Assembly: GCA_001931535.1 (NCBI GenBank)
Contig: CP016211.1
Span: 11,020,377 to 11,084,376, forward strand
Source: Minicystis rosea
GTDB lineage: Bacteria > Myxococcota_A > Polyangia > Polyangiales > Polyangiaceae
DNA: 64,000 nucleotides
Direction: 5' to 3'
Each line of letters opens with the position of its first letter. Position 1 is the first letter of the stretch. The notes beneath the pieces were generated by a model, which saw only the letters and a list, made by a program, of their open reading frames with translations, was not told where the DNA came from and ran no database searches. The translations under genes and the position numbers were made by a program. This document shows positions 33,891-43,435 of the stretch, one piece after another.

Positions 33891-35765
33891 CTAATGACCG
33901 GCGTGGAGCGCGGTCCAGAGCGCGACGATGACGCCCATCACGCTCTCGCCGGCGACGAGGCCGGAGGCGATGGCGATCGTGTAGATCTCGGCCTTCTTGG
34001 GGGACTTGCGGGCCGCCATCTCGGCGAGCAACGCGCCGAGGAGGAACGTGAAGCTGTTGGAGGCCGGCAGGATGAAGGAGAGACCGAGGCCGGTGGCCGA
34101 GGGCACCCAGCGCTTCACCTTCTTCGATCCGAGCTCGGCGACGAGCGTGAAGATGACGGCGAGCACGGCGGCGACGGCCATGGCGGCGGGCGTGTGCTTG
34201 GGGAGATTGCCGAGGCCCTTGGTGAGGAGCTCGGCCATGGCCTTCCACGTTTGCATCGCGGGCGCAGGGTATTTCGTGCCGAGGAGGTGAACCGGGAAGG
34301 CGTAGACGAAGACGAGCACCGTGAAGACACCGCCCGTGGCGATGCCGAAGAGCTGAGCGATGAATTGCTTGCGCGGCGAGGCGCCGAGGACACGGCCCGT
34401 CTTCATGTCCTGCATCATGTCACCGCAGTTGTTGGCGCCCGCGGAGGTGATGCCGGCGGCCATGAGGTTCGTCTGCGGGTTGCCGGGCGCGATGGCCGCG
34501 AAGATGAGCTGCGTGACCTTGCCCATGGCGCCGATGGGGTTCACGTCGGTTTCGCCTTGAGCGCGCGTGCCCACGAGCGCGAGCACGCACGAGAGGAGGA
34601 TGGCGACGATCGTCTGCAGTGGGTTCATCTGGAAGACGACGTATTGCGTGACGATGCAGAGGAGCGAGGCCGCGCCGAGGCCCCAGAAGAACCAGCGCAT
34701 CGGGACTTCGACGTCCTGCTTCTCGCCTTCCTGCGCCGTGGGAGAAGAGCCTTGCACGGTGCTCTTCATCGTCTTCAGCGAGCGCAGCGCCTGCGCGATC
34801 GATTTGGCCTTGAGCGCGAAGGAGACGAGGCCCGAGACGACGAGCATCGTCACGCCGGGCCACATGCACCACTTGGCCGCACGAGAGAAGTAGTTGGGCG
34901 CGTCGGGGTTCGTCACGATGTAACCGTGATTGACGGCCCAAGGGACGAGGCCGGCCCAACACACCGTCGCGCCGACGGCCATCCAGATCGTGGTGCGCAA
35001 ACCGACGAGCGCGCCGGCGCCCAAATTGAGCAGGCTGATGTCGGCTTGGAGCGTGAGCTTGGCCATGGTGTGGCCGCCGATCATCGGACCGATTTTGGGC
35101 AGCGATTCGGGGATGAGCTCGAGCCCGCCGCGGAGGAAGCTCAAGATGGCGCCCGCGACACCGGCGCCGAAGAGGGCTTTGGCCTTCTGCGCGCCGCCCT
35201 CGCCCTCACCGTGGAGCGCGAGCGTGGTTTCGGCGGCGGCGATGCCCGAGGGGAACTTGAGGTTCTCCACGTTGATCATCTGCCGCTTGAGCGGGATGGC
35301 GATGCACACGCCGAGGAACGCCACCGACACGAGCCAGGCGACCACCTCCCAAAAGCCGAGCTGCCGCCGCGTCAGCACCATGAGCGCTGGAATCGCATTG
35401 ACGAGGCCCGCGCCCGCCATGGCCGCCGCGGCCGAGGCGGCGGTCTGCATGGTGTTGTTCTCGAGCACGGTGAAGTGAGCGCCTTTGGACACGGCCGACC
35501 AAGCGCGGAACACCATGAAGGCCGAGATGGACGCCGTAATCGAGGCTCCATACGTCCAGCCGATGGTGAACCCCGTATAGAGGTTGGCCGCGGAGAGGAC
35601 CGATCCGATCAGGCAGCCGAACACGACCGCGCGGACCGTGAACTGCAGCTCTTTGGGTCGATAGACCGTGCGGTACCACTCCTCGTCGGACATCGCGGCG
35701 ACCGCGGTGTCGGCTTGGGGCTCCTCTTCCTCGGCGGCGACGCTGGCGGCAGCGGGTTCAGCCAT
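33891..35765 (-). CDS. OPT-family oligopeptide/metal-chelate transporter
   Basis: 624 residues with about 15 hydrophobic segments. OPT landmarks: FTVRAVVFGCLIGSVLSAAN with NLYTGFTIGWTYG in the first segments, NLKFPSGIAAAETTLA, and SAGANNCGDMMQDMKTG in the middle. The N-terminus is a 45-residue acidic cytosolic tail. OPT transporters take up oligopeptides or metal-chelate and siderophore-like molecules by proton symport. The bacterial branch is poorly characterised. Alone in its transcription unit: 158 bases separate it from the PLD-type gene, and it diverges from the large lipoprotein gene. Confidence 0.9.
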   Translation of the reverse strand: MAEPAAASVAAEEEEPQADTAVAAMSDEEWYRTVYRPKELQFTVRAVVFGCLIGSVLSAANLYTGFTIGWTYGASITASISAFMVFRAWSAVSKGAHFTVLENNTMQTAASAAAAMAGAGLVNAIPALMVLTRRQLGFWEVVAWLVSVAFLGVCIAIPLKRQMINVENLKFPSGIAAAETTLALHGEGEGGAQKAKALFGAGVAGAILSFLRGGLELIPESLPKIGPMIGGHTMAKLTLQADISLLNLGAGALVGLRTTIWMAVGATVCWAGLVPWAVNHGYIVTNPDAPNYFSRAAKWCMWPGVTMLVVSGLVSFALKAKSIAQALRSLKTMKSTVQGSSPTAQEGEKQDVEVPMRWFFWGLGAASLLCIVTQYVVFQMNPLQTIVAILLSCVLALVGTRAQGETDVNPIGAMGKVTQLIFAAIAPGNPQTNLMAAGITSAGANNCGDMMQDMKTGRVLGASPRKQFIAQLFGIATGGVFTVLVFVYAFPVHLLGTKYPAPAMQTWKAMAELLTKGLGNLPKHTPAAMAVAAVLAVIFTLVAELGSKKVKRWVPSATGLGLSFILPASNSFTFLLGALLAEMAARKSPKKAEIYTIAIASGLVAGESVMGVIVALWTALHAGH

Positions 35766-35891
35766 TCAGCCGGATTAGAGCATCCAGGGAGGCTCCGCCA
35801 GCGTCGTGTGGGGGCGGATGGACGAGCTCGCTCGGCGTGGCGTCGGCCGGATCGCGATCCATCCCCGCAGGGATACCGTTAGCATCGAGGG

Positions 35892-37850
35892 ATGCGACTG
35901 CGCGCTGTCTCGAACCTCGCCCTCGTCGTCACCCTGGCTGCATCGATTGTCGCGGCTTGCTCCAGCTCGGGCGAGACCGGATCGACCGGCACGACCTCCG
36001 GCGGCGGCGTGGATGCGGGCGGCGGCGGCGCGCCCGCCACGTTGAAGCTGCGCATCGAGCCCGACATCGCCAGCGCTTCGGTGACGTTGGGATCGACGCC
36101 GGGATCGGTCACGTTCACGGCCTTCGCGAGCACGACCAACGACGGCATCGAGCAGGACGTGACCGCCGACGTCGATTGGATCACGGCCGCCAAAATCGCC
36201 ACCATCTCCGGCGGCGTCGCCAAGCTCACGGGCAACGGCGGCAAGACGACGGTCACGGCGACGTACAAGGGCGTGAACGCGACCGCGGCGCTCACCGTGC
36301 AGGTGAAGGGCGACGTCTTCCTGCCCGGCACCGATGCCACGACGAAATCCGGATTCGACGCGGCCACGGCCGATCCCGATCCGACGGCCGCGCCGGCGCT
36401 GGAGTATCCGGAGGACGGCGTGGTGCTGCCCGGCAATCTGCCGCCGATCGAAGCGCAATGGTCGCAGGTCGCGGACAATGGGATCTATCGGGTGCGGGTT
36501 TCGAGCCCGGAGATCCTCGACGTGGCGTTTTACACGCCGGCACGCGAGCTCTCTTTTCCAGCCGACGCCTGGGCCGTCATCGGGCAGACGACGGCCGACA
36601 CGCCCACGAGCGTCACCGTCGAGGGGCTCGGCGGCGGGAAGATCCGAGCGAGCGCGCCGCGAGCGATGACCATCGCATCGGACGCCATCGACGACAGCGC
36701 CATTTACGTGTGGCAATCGTCGACGGGCAGCTTCCGGGTGCTCGACATCATCAAGGGCACCGACGTGCCTTTGCCGAACGACAACCCCGTCTTGTCTCCC
36801 GGACAACCCTGCTCCGGATGTCACCGCATCTCGCGTGACGGAAAGCGCTTCGCGTACACCTACAACGGCGGAAACTTCGAGTTCGGGACGCTGGTGTACG
36901 ACGAGAAGAAGGGCCTTTATGCGTCCAAGATCGCGCCCAATCCCGGCTTCCGCGCCACCTATGCGACCTTCAACCCGAAGGAGGATTCGCAGGTCCCCGC
37001 CATGCTGCTCACCGTGCCCGACAACGTGCCGCAAAACACGCCGGGCACGGTGAGGCTCCAGGTCATCGATCCGGACACGGGGACACAGCTCCCGAGCAAC
37101 CTGGCCGAGCAGATCGCGGCCATCGATCCCGCGGTCGGCCACGCCACCTCGATGCCCGATTGGTCGCCCGATGGGACGTTCGTCGTTTTCGCGGCATACG
37201 ACAGTGACAAGAACTACGTGCGTTTGCTGGGCGACGACATCGTGGCTTCCTCCATCGTGGAGATGCCGGTCTCGTGGGACAAGGACAAGGGCTTCACGTT
37301 CGGCACCCCGAAGACGCTGGTGCAGGCCCCGGCCGAAGCGGCGATGAATCCCGACGTCGGGCAAAACAATCTCCTGCCCACAATCTCGCCGGACGGCACG
37401 GCGGTGGCTTTCACGCGCGCGGCGGGTTGGTGGTCGATCAAGACGCAGGTGTCGCAGCTCAACCTGAGCGGGCAAATCGCGGTGGTGCGCCGCAAGGACA
37501 ATCAAGTGCTGGAGCTCGTGAAAGGCTCGAACGGCGGGGGCACGACGCTGAGCAGCACGTGGCCGCAATGGGCGCCTTCGGCGGGCAAGCGCTATGCGTG
37601 GCTCGCGTACGCGGCGGAGCGGCCTTATGGACACCGCCTCACGCTCGCGAGCCCGGAGAACGCGCAATGCGGCTTCGTGCAAGGGCAGAAGATGTGCAAG
37701 CACCTGTGGGTGACGGCGATCGATTTGCAGAAGCTCGGGTCGGGGACGGAGGATCCGAGCGCGGCGCCGTTCTTCATTCCCGGGCAGACGATCGCCGCGC
37801 AGTACGTCAGCCCGCAGTGGACGAAGGCCATCATCAAGCCGCCGCAGTGA
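35892..37850 (+). CDS. large lipoprotein with Ig-like domain, CxxCH motif and TolB-like propeller
   Basis: 652 residues; GAGGG precedes the ATG. Lipoprotein signal VAAC (Cys23) and a Ser/Gly linker. About 45-140 is an Ig-like (BIG2-type) domain (ASVTLGSTPGSVTFTAFAST). Next comes an unassigned region (ALEYPEDGVVLPGNLPPIE) and then, at about 300-645, TolB/WD40-like blades beginning with the motif PCSGCHRISRDGKR. CSGCH is formally a haem-c attachment site, but in this lipoprotein type it lies at the entry to the propeller and may instead hold a metal or disulfide. No cytochrome genes are nearby. Exact function unknown; a surface binding protein is likely. Confidence 0.75.
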   Translation: MRLRAVSNLALVVTLAASIVAACSSSGETGSTGTTSGGGVDAGGGGAPATLKLRIEPDIASASVTLGSTPGSVTFTAFASTTNDGIEQDVTADVDWITAAKIATISGGVAKLTGNGGKTTVTATYKGVNATAALTVQVKGDVFLPGTDATTKSGFDAATADPDPTAAPALEYPEDGVVLPGNLPPIEAQWSQVADNGIYRVRVSSPEILDVAFYTPARELSFPADAWAVIGQTTADTPTSVTVEGLGGGKIRASAPRAMTIASDAIDDSAIYVWQSSTGSFRVLDIIKGTDVPLPNDNPVLSPGQPCSGCHRISRDGKRFAYTYNGGNFEFGTLVYDEKKGLYASKIAPNPGFRATYATFNPKEDSQVPAMLLTVPDNVPQNTPGTVRLQVIDPDTGTQLPSNLAEQIAAIDPAVGHATSMPDWSPDGTFVVFAAYDSDKNYVRLLGDDIVASSIVEMPVSWDKDKGFTFGTPKTLVQAPAEAAMNPDVGQNNLLPTISPDGTAVAFTRAAGWWSIKTQVSQLNLSGQIAVVRRKDNQVLELVKGSNGGGTTLSSTWPQWAPSAGKRYAWLAYAAERPYGHRLTLASPENAQCGFVQGQKMCKHLWVTAIDLQKLGSGTEDPSAAPFFIPGQTIAAQYVSPQWTKAIIKPPQ

Positions 37851-38302
37851 GGAAGACGAAGGGTTCATCCAAGCGGAGATTGCTCCTGTGGATCGGCGCG
37901 GGGGCGCTCGTGCTGACGGGCGCTTTGGGGCTCGTTGCGGGCGCCCTCTTGCTGCCCTGGGGCGGGGGGAGGTCGAGGGTGGTCGAGGCGGTCCATGGCT
38001 GTCGGGCGGTGAAGCAGGCGGCCGAGGTCGCGATGGCGATGGACGAGCGGACCTCGTCGTGCCCATCGGTGAACGAGCTCGTGAGCGCCCGTCATCTCGC
38101 GCGGGAGCGCGTGAGCGATCCGTGGGGATCGCTCTACGTCGTTCACTGCGTCGGTGACGATCTGCGGGTCATTTCGATGGGGGCCGATCGCATCGCGGGG
38201 ACCGACGACGATCTCCGGGACGATTTCGGACCGAACGAGATCGAGCAGATGAAGCGGCTCTATGCGCTCCGCGCGCGTGCGGAGGCGAGACAGAGCCCAT
38301 GA
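37847..38302 (+). CDS. GspG-like C-terminal domain protein without pilin leader
   Basis: 151 residues from a GTG that overlaps the TGA of the upstream lipoprotein gene (GTGA at 37847-37850), so translation is coupled. A positively charged start and a single transmembrane helix (LLLWIGAGALVLTGALGLVA) are followed by a small domain ending RVSDPWGSLYVVHCVGDDLR and MGADRIAGTDDDL, which resembles the calcium-binding C-terminal loop of type II secretion pseudopilin GspG. The prepilin peptidase motif (GFTLIE) is absent, so this is not a normal pseudopilin but a membrane-anchored relative. Confidence 0.7.
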   Translation: MRKTKGSSKRRLLLWIGAGALVLTGALGLVAGALLLPWGGGRSRVVEAVHGCRAVKQAAEVAMAMDERTSSCPSVNELVSARHLARERVSDPWGSLYVVHCVGDDLRVISMGADRIAGTDDDLRDDFGPNEIEQMKRLYALRARAEARQSP

Positions 38303-38332
38303 CGTCGCGCGACGACGGGCACGTCGCTCTCA

Positions 38333-39769
38333 TCAGAACCAGCGCGCGAGCGCGTCGTCGAGCGACTGCGACGACGCGTCTGTCCACGCGATGCAGCCGT
38401 CGGGACGAACGAGCATCGATGGGCCGTCTTGGGAGCGTGCATGTTGCACGTCTTGCGGGAGTGAGCGTTCCGAAGGCGAGATGAAGACGCCGCCGCCTCT
38501 CTCCATCAGCACGTAGAGCCGCTCTTCGCCGCCGCCTTCGAGCGTGAGGAGCTGGTCCTTCGCGAGCGTGCCGACGAGCGGATCGTCGTCGCCGAGGTCG
38601 TAACGAATGCCGACGCCCGTGAGCATCTCGCCGAAGTAGCGATTGCCTTCGGGCAGCTTCATCAGGTCACCCACGATGGTGCGGAGCGCGCTCGTGAGCG
38701 GGTCAGGACGCATGAGCGCGACTTGCGCACGGGTATTTTCGAGGACGCGCGCCGCGACGGGATGGCGCTCGGCGGTGTACGAGTCGAGGAGCTGGTCGCG
38801 CCCCTTCACCGCCGCGGCGAGCTTGAAACCAAGGTTCGCAGCGTCGACGAGGCCGAGGTTCAAGCCTTGGCCGCCGAAGGGCGAGTGGACGTGCGCGGCG
38901 TCGCCGGCGAGAAGGACGCGGCCCATCCGGTAGGTCGTTGCTTGCCGTGCGTTGTCGGTCCAGCGCGTCGCCATCGTCATCGAGAGGATCTTCACGTCGG
39001 TGCCGCTCACGCGCTGGATCGCCGCTTCGACCTCGGCTTGCGTGATCGGCGCATTCCGATCGGGCGGCGGTCCGTCGAACTCCGCCGTGAAGACGCGCCC
39101 CGGCACCGGTCCGGAGGCGATGAGGCCGCGCGGCGTTCGGTGCCATCCCGTCGCGAGCTTCTCGGGCGCATCGAGCTCGGCGACAGCCTGATAGCCGGTG
39201 ATGGTCGGATCCGTGCCGGGGAACTCGAAGCCGGCGAGCTTGCGGACGCGGCTCCGGCCACCGTCGCAGCCGACGAGGTATTTCGCGCGGAGCAGGCCCG
39301 CGCTCGTCTGCACGGTCACGCCGTCATCGTCCTGCTCGAAACCTTCCACCGTGATGCCGCGACGGATCTCGATCCCGAGCTCGCTCGCGCGCGCGGTCAG
39401 GATCTTTTCGAGCGCCTCTTGCGGCACGGGACGCATGTGGCGCTCCGGGTCGCGCTGGAGGCTCTGTTCGATCAAGAACATCCCCGAGAAGTGGCCTCCC
39501 GGCTTCTTCATCGCTCCTGATCCGAAGCGCGCTTTCAGCGCCGGCATCATCAAAGCCATGGTGGCGCGGCGCTCGTCGTCGAGCGCACGCGCGAGCCCGC
39601 GTCGTTCCAGCGCCTCGGCTGCCACCGCGCCGATCGAGGCAGCCTTTATCGTGCGGTCGGGCTGCACGAGCCGCTCCAGCACGAGCGGCTTCACACCCGC
39701 GGTCGCGAGCTCGATGGAGAGGAAGAGGCCGACCGGGCCGGCACCGACGATGACGACGTCATGAATCAT
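38333..39769 (-). CDS. FAD-dependent (group A) aromatic-type monooxygenase
   Basis: 478 residues. Group A flavin monooxygenase signatures: GxGxxG in VVIVGAGPVGLFLSIELA, the DG motif in LVGCDGGRSRVRKLAG, and the GD motif in VLLAGDAAHVHSPFGGQGLN. The C-terminal thioredoxin-like extension (about 380-478, ending in DGCIAWTD) is that of the PHBH-type hydroxylases of polyketide and phenol metabolism. It hydroxylates an aromatic substrate using NAD(P)H and O2; the substrate is unknown. Divergent from a TetR gene with an inverted repeat between them, so it is very probably the regulated target. Confidence 0.9.
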   Translation of the reverse strand: MIHDVVIVGAGPVGLFLSIELATAGVKPLVLERLVQPDRTIKAASIGAVAAEALERRGLARALDDERRATMALMMPALKARFGSGAMKKPGGHFSGMFLIEQSLQRDPERHMRPVPQEALEKILTARASELGIEIRRGITVEGFEQDDDGVTVQTSAGLLRAKYLVGCDGGRSRVRKLAGFEFPGTDPTITGYQAVAELDAPEKLATGWHRTPRGLIASGPVPGRVFTAEFDGPPPDRNAPITQAEVEAAIQRVSGTDVKILSMTMATRWTDNARQATTYRMGRVLLAGDAAHVHSPFGGQGLNLGLVDAANLGFKLAAAVKGRDQLLDSYTAERHPVAARVLENTRAQVALMRPDPLTSALRTIVGDLMKLPEGNRYFGEMLTGVGIRYDLGDDDPLVGTLAKDQLLTLEGGGEERLYVLMERGGGVFISPSERSLPQDVQHARSQDGPSMLVRPDGCIAWTDASSQSLDDALARWF

Positions 39770-39779
39770 GACGTGAAAG

Positions 39780-39827
39780 CTAAACTCGGTAAAACTTTGT
39801 GCTAGTAAAAATTTGTTCCGAGTTTAG
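39780..39827. promoter_or_regulatory. operator-like inverted repeat between the monooxygenase and TetR genes
   Basis: CTAAACTCGG (39780-39789) and CCGAGTTTAG (39818-39827) are exact reverse complements separated by 28 AT-rich bases in a 68-bp divergent intergenic region. The arms flank the zone where both promoters must lie. A TetR dimer pair bound there would repress both genes, and ligand would release it. The strong match and AT-rich centre (in a roughly 70% GC genome) make this a good operator candidate. Confidence 0.75.
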
Positions 39828-39837
39828 GATTTGAGCC

Positions 39838-40464
39838 ATGGGCGAGCTCCGCGAAAGCAAGAAGCGCGAGACCAGGCAGCGGATCTCCGACGTCGCGACG
39901 GGGCTGTTCTACGAGCGCGGCTTCGACGCGGTGACGATCGAAGAGATCGCCGCCGCCGCAAAAGTCTCCAAGGTGACGGTGTTCAACTACTTCGCGCGCA
40001 AGGAGGACCTCTTCTTCGATCGCGAGGAGGAGGTGAAGCAGCTCTTGCACGAGGCGCTCGGCGAGAGGCCGAAGGGGCAGTCGCCGATCGACGCGCTCCG
40101 CCGTCTCGTCGACAGGCTCCGCGAGCAGAAGCATCCGTTCGCGCGCATCGACAGTCAGACGGTCGGCTGGTGGCACGTCGTCGCGGCGAGCCCGTCGCTC
40201 AAGGCGCGCCTTCGCGAGGTCGGGGACGAGACGGTCGAGAGGCTCGCGGTCGAGCTCGCCGGTCCGAAGCCCGATGGCCTCACGCGGCTCGTCGCCGGCA
40301 TGATCGTGCTGACGTGGCGCACGGCTTACGGCGAAGCGATCCGCGTGTTCGAGGGCGGCGGCTCGGCGAAGAAGGCGAACGCGGCGTTCCTCGCGTTGAT
40401 CGATCGCGGCTTCGCGGCCGTTCACGAAATGGCGGCGAGCGCGAGCCGGCAGCCTTCCGGCTGA
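39838..40464 (+). CDS. TetR-family transcriptional regulator
   Basis: 208 residues. The DNA-binding N-terminus is typical: KKRETRQRISDVATGLFYER, then FDAVTIEEIAAAAKVSKVTV and FNYFARKEDLFFD. The C-terminal ligand domain is variable (FARIDSQTVGWWHVVAASP). It lies divergent from the FAD monooxygenase gene with an inverted-repeat operator between, so it most likely represses that gene and itself and is relieved by the enzyme's substrate or a related small molecule. Confidence 0.92.
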   Translation: MGELRESKKRETRQRISDVATGLFYERGFDAVTIEEIAAAAKVSKVTVFNYFARKEDLFFDREEEVKQLLHEALGERPKGQSPIDALRRLVDRLREQKHPFARIDSQTVGWWHVVAASPSLKARLREVGDETVERLAVELAGPKPDGLTRLVAGMIVLTWRTAYGEAIRVFEGGGSAKKANAAFLALIDRGFAAVHEMAASASRQPSG

Positions 40465-40760
40465 GAGCTCATCGCGCGCGGCAACGTCACGACGCGTTGC
40501 GAGGACGCCGCGACCACGTCTCCGCGTCGGCAGGGTCACGCGCAAGGAACAGAAGCACGACTCGCCCGCGCCCCATACGACCTCGAAGCTCCAGCAGGAC
40601 GCGACGAGCTACCTGCACTTCGGCAGCAACGGCACCAAGCGCGAGGTGGGCGCGTCCGAAAATGAAACGCAAAACAAAGCGCCGAACAAAGCGCAAAACA
40701 AAACACGAAAGCCGATGAAGCCATTGCTTCACCGGCCAACGTCCGAGCACAAAGGTCGAT
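40465..40760. other. gap after the tetR gene, possible decayed coding remnant
   Basis: 296 bases without a convincing complete gene. From about 40535 one plus-strand frame reads without stop until the tRNA (for example KEQKHDSPAPHTTSKLQQDA, then YLHFGSNGTKREVG), with partly codon-like GC3, but has no start or known family. From about 40660 the sequence is A-rich with a repeated AACAAAGCGC. I treat it as a possible gene remnant, low confidence. Confidence 0.3.
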
Positions 40761-40837
<77 letters not shown>

Positions 40838-40843
40838 GGCGGC

Positions 40844-40871
40844 AACCTAGTCGAAGACCCCCCAATGTCAA
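40844..40871 (-). promoter_or_regulatory. sigma70-type promoter of the initiator tRNA
   Basis: On the minus strand TTGACA (40866-40871) matches the -35 consensus. A 16-base spacer follows, then TAGGTT (40844-40849), a fair -10 with four of six consensus positions. The predicted start is near 40837, the first base of the mature tRNA, so the transcript may have almost no 5' leader. Confidence 0.7.
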
Positions 40872-40895
40872 GCGCTCCGTCGGGCTCGTCTTCGC

Positions 40896-43127
40896 TTATC
40901 GAAGTGCGGCGGGGATGAGGAGCGACGGCGGCCCGCTCGAAACCAGCCAGAGCTGGTGCGCTGCGCGGGTCGCGCCGATGTGCAGCAGGTGGCGCGACTC
41001 GGGGTCGGTCGGGTAGCTCGACGCGTTCACGTCGACGAGCACGACGTAGTCGTACTCGAGGCCCTTCACCTGCCGGATCTCGGTCACCTCCACGCCGGGG
41101 CGGAAGGCGAACTCGAAATGACGGACGCGGCGCAGCCGAGGGATCTCGGCCATCTTCAGCGCCTCGTAATACATCTCGGCCTGCTCGGGGTGGCGGGCCA
41201 GGATGCACACGGTGGCGCGTGGCTCGCGCGTCATCAGCGGGCGGATGGCGTCGGCGAGGAACGCGACCGCCGCACCGGCGCTGGGGAAATGATGATGCTC
41301 CACCGGCGCGCCCGAGCGATGGGCGATGGGCGGCGTGGGATCGGCGAGCGGGCCGAGGATGTCGCGGGCCACGGCCAAGACCTCGCGCGTCGAGCGGTAG
41401 GCGATGCGCAGCGGCTCGACGTTGACGCGACCGGAGAGGCCGAGATCGTCGAGCACCGCCTGCCAGTCGCGGAAGCCCGAGTCCATGAAGAGACGTTGGG
41501 CCGTGTCGCCCGCGAGCGTCACCGAGGGCTGCGGCTCCGGCGAGCCTTGCACCTTGTGCTTGGCGATGACGTCGATGAGGCACCCGAGATCGATGGGCGC
41601 GAGATCCTGCGCCTCGTCGACGAAGAGGTGCTCGTACACGAGCGGCTGCTTGCCCTTGCGGAGCTCGCCGCGGATGAGCTGATACGCGCGCACGAGGAGC
41701 GCGTCGTCCTCGGGATCGAGGGTCGCGCGATCGTCGGGGCCGAGGGCCTTGGCGTCGGCGCCGAGGTTGTCCTCGTCGTCGCGATCGGGCTCGGCGTCGG
41801 CGGCGGCCTTGCGCTCGGCGCGATCACCGGGATCGAGCTCGAGCACGGCGGGGCAGCGATCGGCGCACCAGCGCCAGGCGCGCTTGATCTGATCGGGGCT
41901 GAGCTCCGGATCGGGCGTCTTGGCGAAGGCGGCCTGGATGGCGTCGAGATCGGTGAGCAGCTCGGCCCAGAAATGAAGCACGCCGCGCGAGTCCTTGCGG
42001 GAGCGCGGGTTGGCCGTGAAGGCGGCCGCGCGCTCGGCGAGGAGGCGCAGCATCACCGGGTGGGTCTTCACCTTGGTGACCACCGAGGGCGTGCTCTCCT
42101 CGACGGGCGCTTCGAGCCAGGGGAAGGCGCGTTGCCGCGCGCTCGCGACCCACTCGCGGAAGGTCTCCACCGTGACGCCGGAGAGGCCGAGCGCGGGGAG
42201 GATCTCGCCGATGTACGCGCGGAGCGCCGGGCTGCCGACGACGATCAGCATCTTGTCCGGCGCGAAGCGGTGCCGCGCGTTGTAGTTGAGGAACGCCATG
42301 CGGTGGATGCCGATGGTCGTCTTGCCGCTGCCGGCGCCGCCTTGGATGACGACGATGCCGGAGTCGGGGCGCGAGATGAGCTCGAACTGCCGCGGATCGA
42401 GGAGCGCGGCGATCTCCGGCAAATGCCGGTCTTCCTTGGCGGCGAAGCTCGCGCCCACGCCGAGCGCGCCCTTCATGTCCTCGGGGCGAACGGCCGTGCC
42501 CTGCCCGCCGGAGAGCTCGGTCGCCGAGACGCTGATCGTCTTCCACCCGCTGTCGGTGCGCACGATGGTGCCTTGCGGCGCGGAGATGCGGCAGAGCTCG
42601 CCCTCGTCGATGGTGACGGTGCGCCGAACCAGCACCTTGCCCTCGACCTCGCGCTCGCCGAAGGTCTCCTCGTACTCCGCGCCTTCTTCGTAGCGGTAAT
42701 AGATCTGGCTCACGGGCGCGTGCCGCCAGTCGACGATGCGCACGCCCGCTTTGCCGTCGACCAGCGTCGTCTTGCCGATGAGCACGTCGCGCTCGCCGCG
42801 CCCGCTCTCGCGCAGGCGCAGGTGACCGAAGTACGGAGAGCGCGGGTCGACGGGCTCGACCACGTTCTCCGCGCGCCGCGCGGCGATGCCGGAGAGCCGC
42901 TCCATCTGCTGCACGAGCGCGGGCGTGTCTTCGAGGCGCGCTTCGGCGATCTGATCGCGGAGCGAGAGGAGCTGCTCCTCGTAGTCCACCGTCGGGGGCG
43001 GACGCGAAGGCTTCGCCACGGCGAGGTGCTTCGTCACGCGGGCGAGGATCTGCTCTTCCTCGGTGACGATGCGGCTTTGGGTTTCTTCGGCGGAGCGTTC
43101 GCTCGGGTTTCGTTCGGTAGAGACCAC
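40896..43127 (-). CDS. UvrD-like / HelD-type DNA helicase-ATPase
   Basis: 743 residues from a GTG at 43125-43127. The open frame reaches further (43319), but the upstream part is Arg-rich and reads as a shadow. Superfamily 1 helicase motifs: Walker A QGGAGSGKTTIG (near 263), Walker B-type HLFVDEAQD (near 500), IAYRSTREV, EIRQVKGLEYDYVVLVD and IGATRAAHQLWLV. The N-terminal 200 residues with EEQLLSLRDQIAEARLED form a coiled-coil, and SQIYYRYEEG follows. This is the arrangement of HelD, which binds RNA polymerase and recycles it. Whether this is HelD itself or a related helicase is open. It starts 307 bases from the divergent kinase gene. Confidence 0.85.
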   Translation of the reverse strand: MVSTERNPSERSAEETQSRIVTEEEQILARVTKHLAVAKPSRPPPTVDYEEQLLSLRDQIAEARLEDTPALVQQMERLSGIAARRAENVVEPVDPRSPYFGHLRLRESGRGERDVLIGKTTLVDGKAGVRIVDWRHAPVSQIYYRYEEGAEYEETFGEREVEGKVLVRRTVTIDEGELCRISAPQGTIVRTDSGWKTISVSATELSGGQGTAVRPEDMKGALGVGASFAAKEDRHLPEIAALLDPRQFELISRPDSGIVVIQGGAGSGKTTIGIHRMAFLNYNARHRFAPDKMLIVVGSPALRAYIGEILPALGLSGVTVETFREWVASARQRAFPWLEAPVEESTPSVVTKVKTHPVMLRLLAERAAAFTANPRSRKDSRGVLHFWAELLTDLDAIQAAFAKTPDPELSPDQIKRAWRWCADRCPAVLELDPGDRAERKAAADAEPDRDDEDNLGADAKALGPDDRATLDPEDDALLVRAYQLIRGELRKGKQPLVYEHLFVDEAQDLAPIDLGCLIDVIAKHKVQGSPEPQPSVTLAGDTAQRLFMDSGFRDWQAVLDDLGLSGRVNVEPLRIAYRSTREVLAVARDILGPLADPTPPIAHRSGAPVEHHHFPSAGAAVAFLADAIRPLMTREPRATVCILARHPEQAEMYYEALKMAEIPRLRRVRHFEFAFRPGVEVTEIRQVKGLEYDYVVLVDVNASSYPTDPESRHLLHIGATRAAHQLWLVSSGPPSLLIPAALR

Positions 43128-43435
43128 GGTTTTTGTCGGTCGGTTGTGGCCCCGGCTGCCTTGGCGATCGGGGCTCCGAAAAATGGGACCGGACCTCTTG
43201 GCGCATCCTGCGCATCGCCGCAACCGCGCTCTCGCCGGGGGCGGACACGCCCTTGGCGAGCAGGCGAGCCCCACGCTGGATCGCTCTCGATCCGCCGCGT
43301 CACCGTCCCGCGCACCCATGGGCGCCCCGCGTGGATCGATATCTGCTGGATCGCGGCGCGCCCCCGTGCGACGCCGGCTGGCACGAGTCCTGGCCGGCCT
43401 CGCGGTGATCGTCCGAGGCGCTCCGCCCGAGCAGG
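43128..43435. other. intergenic region between HelD-like and GHMP kinase genes
   Basis: 308 bases between divergent starts. Several frames are open on both strands but none has a convincing start or recognisable product. I see no RNA gene, hairpin with T-tract or obvious -35/-10 pair. Confidence 0.4.

Noticed and set aside
40487..40750. An 87-codon minus-strand open frame between tetR and the tRNA
   Set aside because: Arg/Leu-rich with no start context and no family; the plus-strand remnant is slightly more gene-like.
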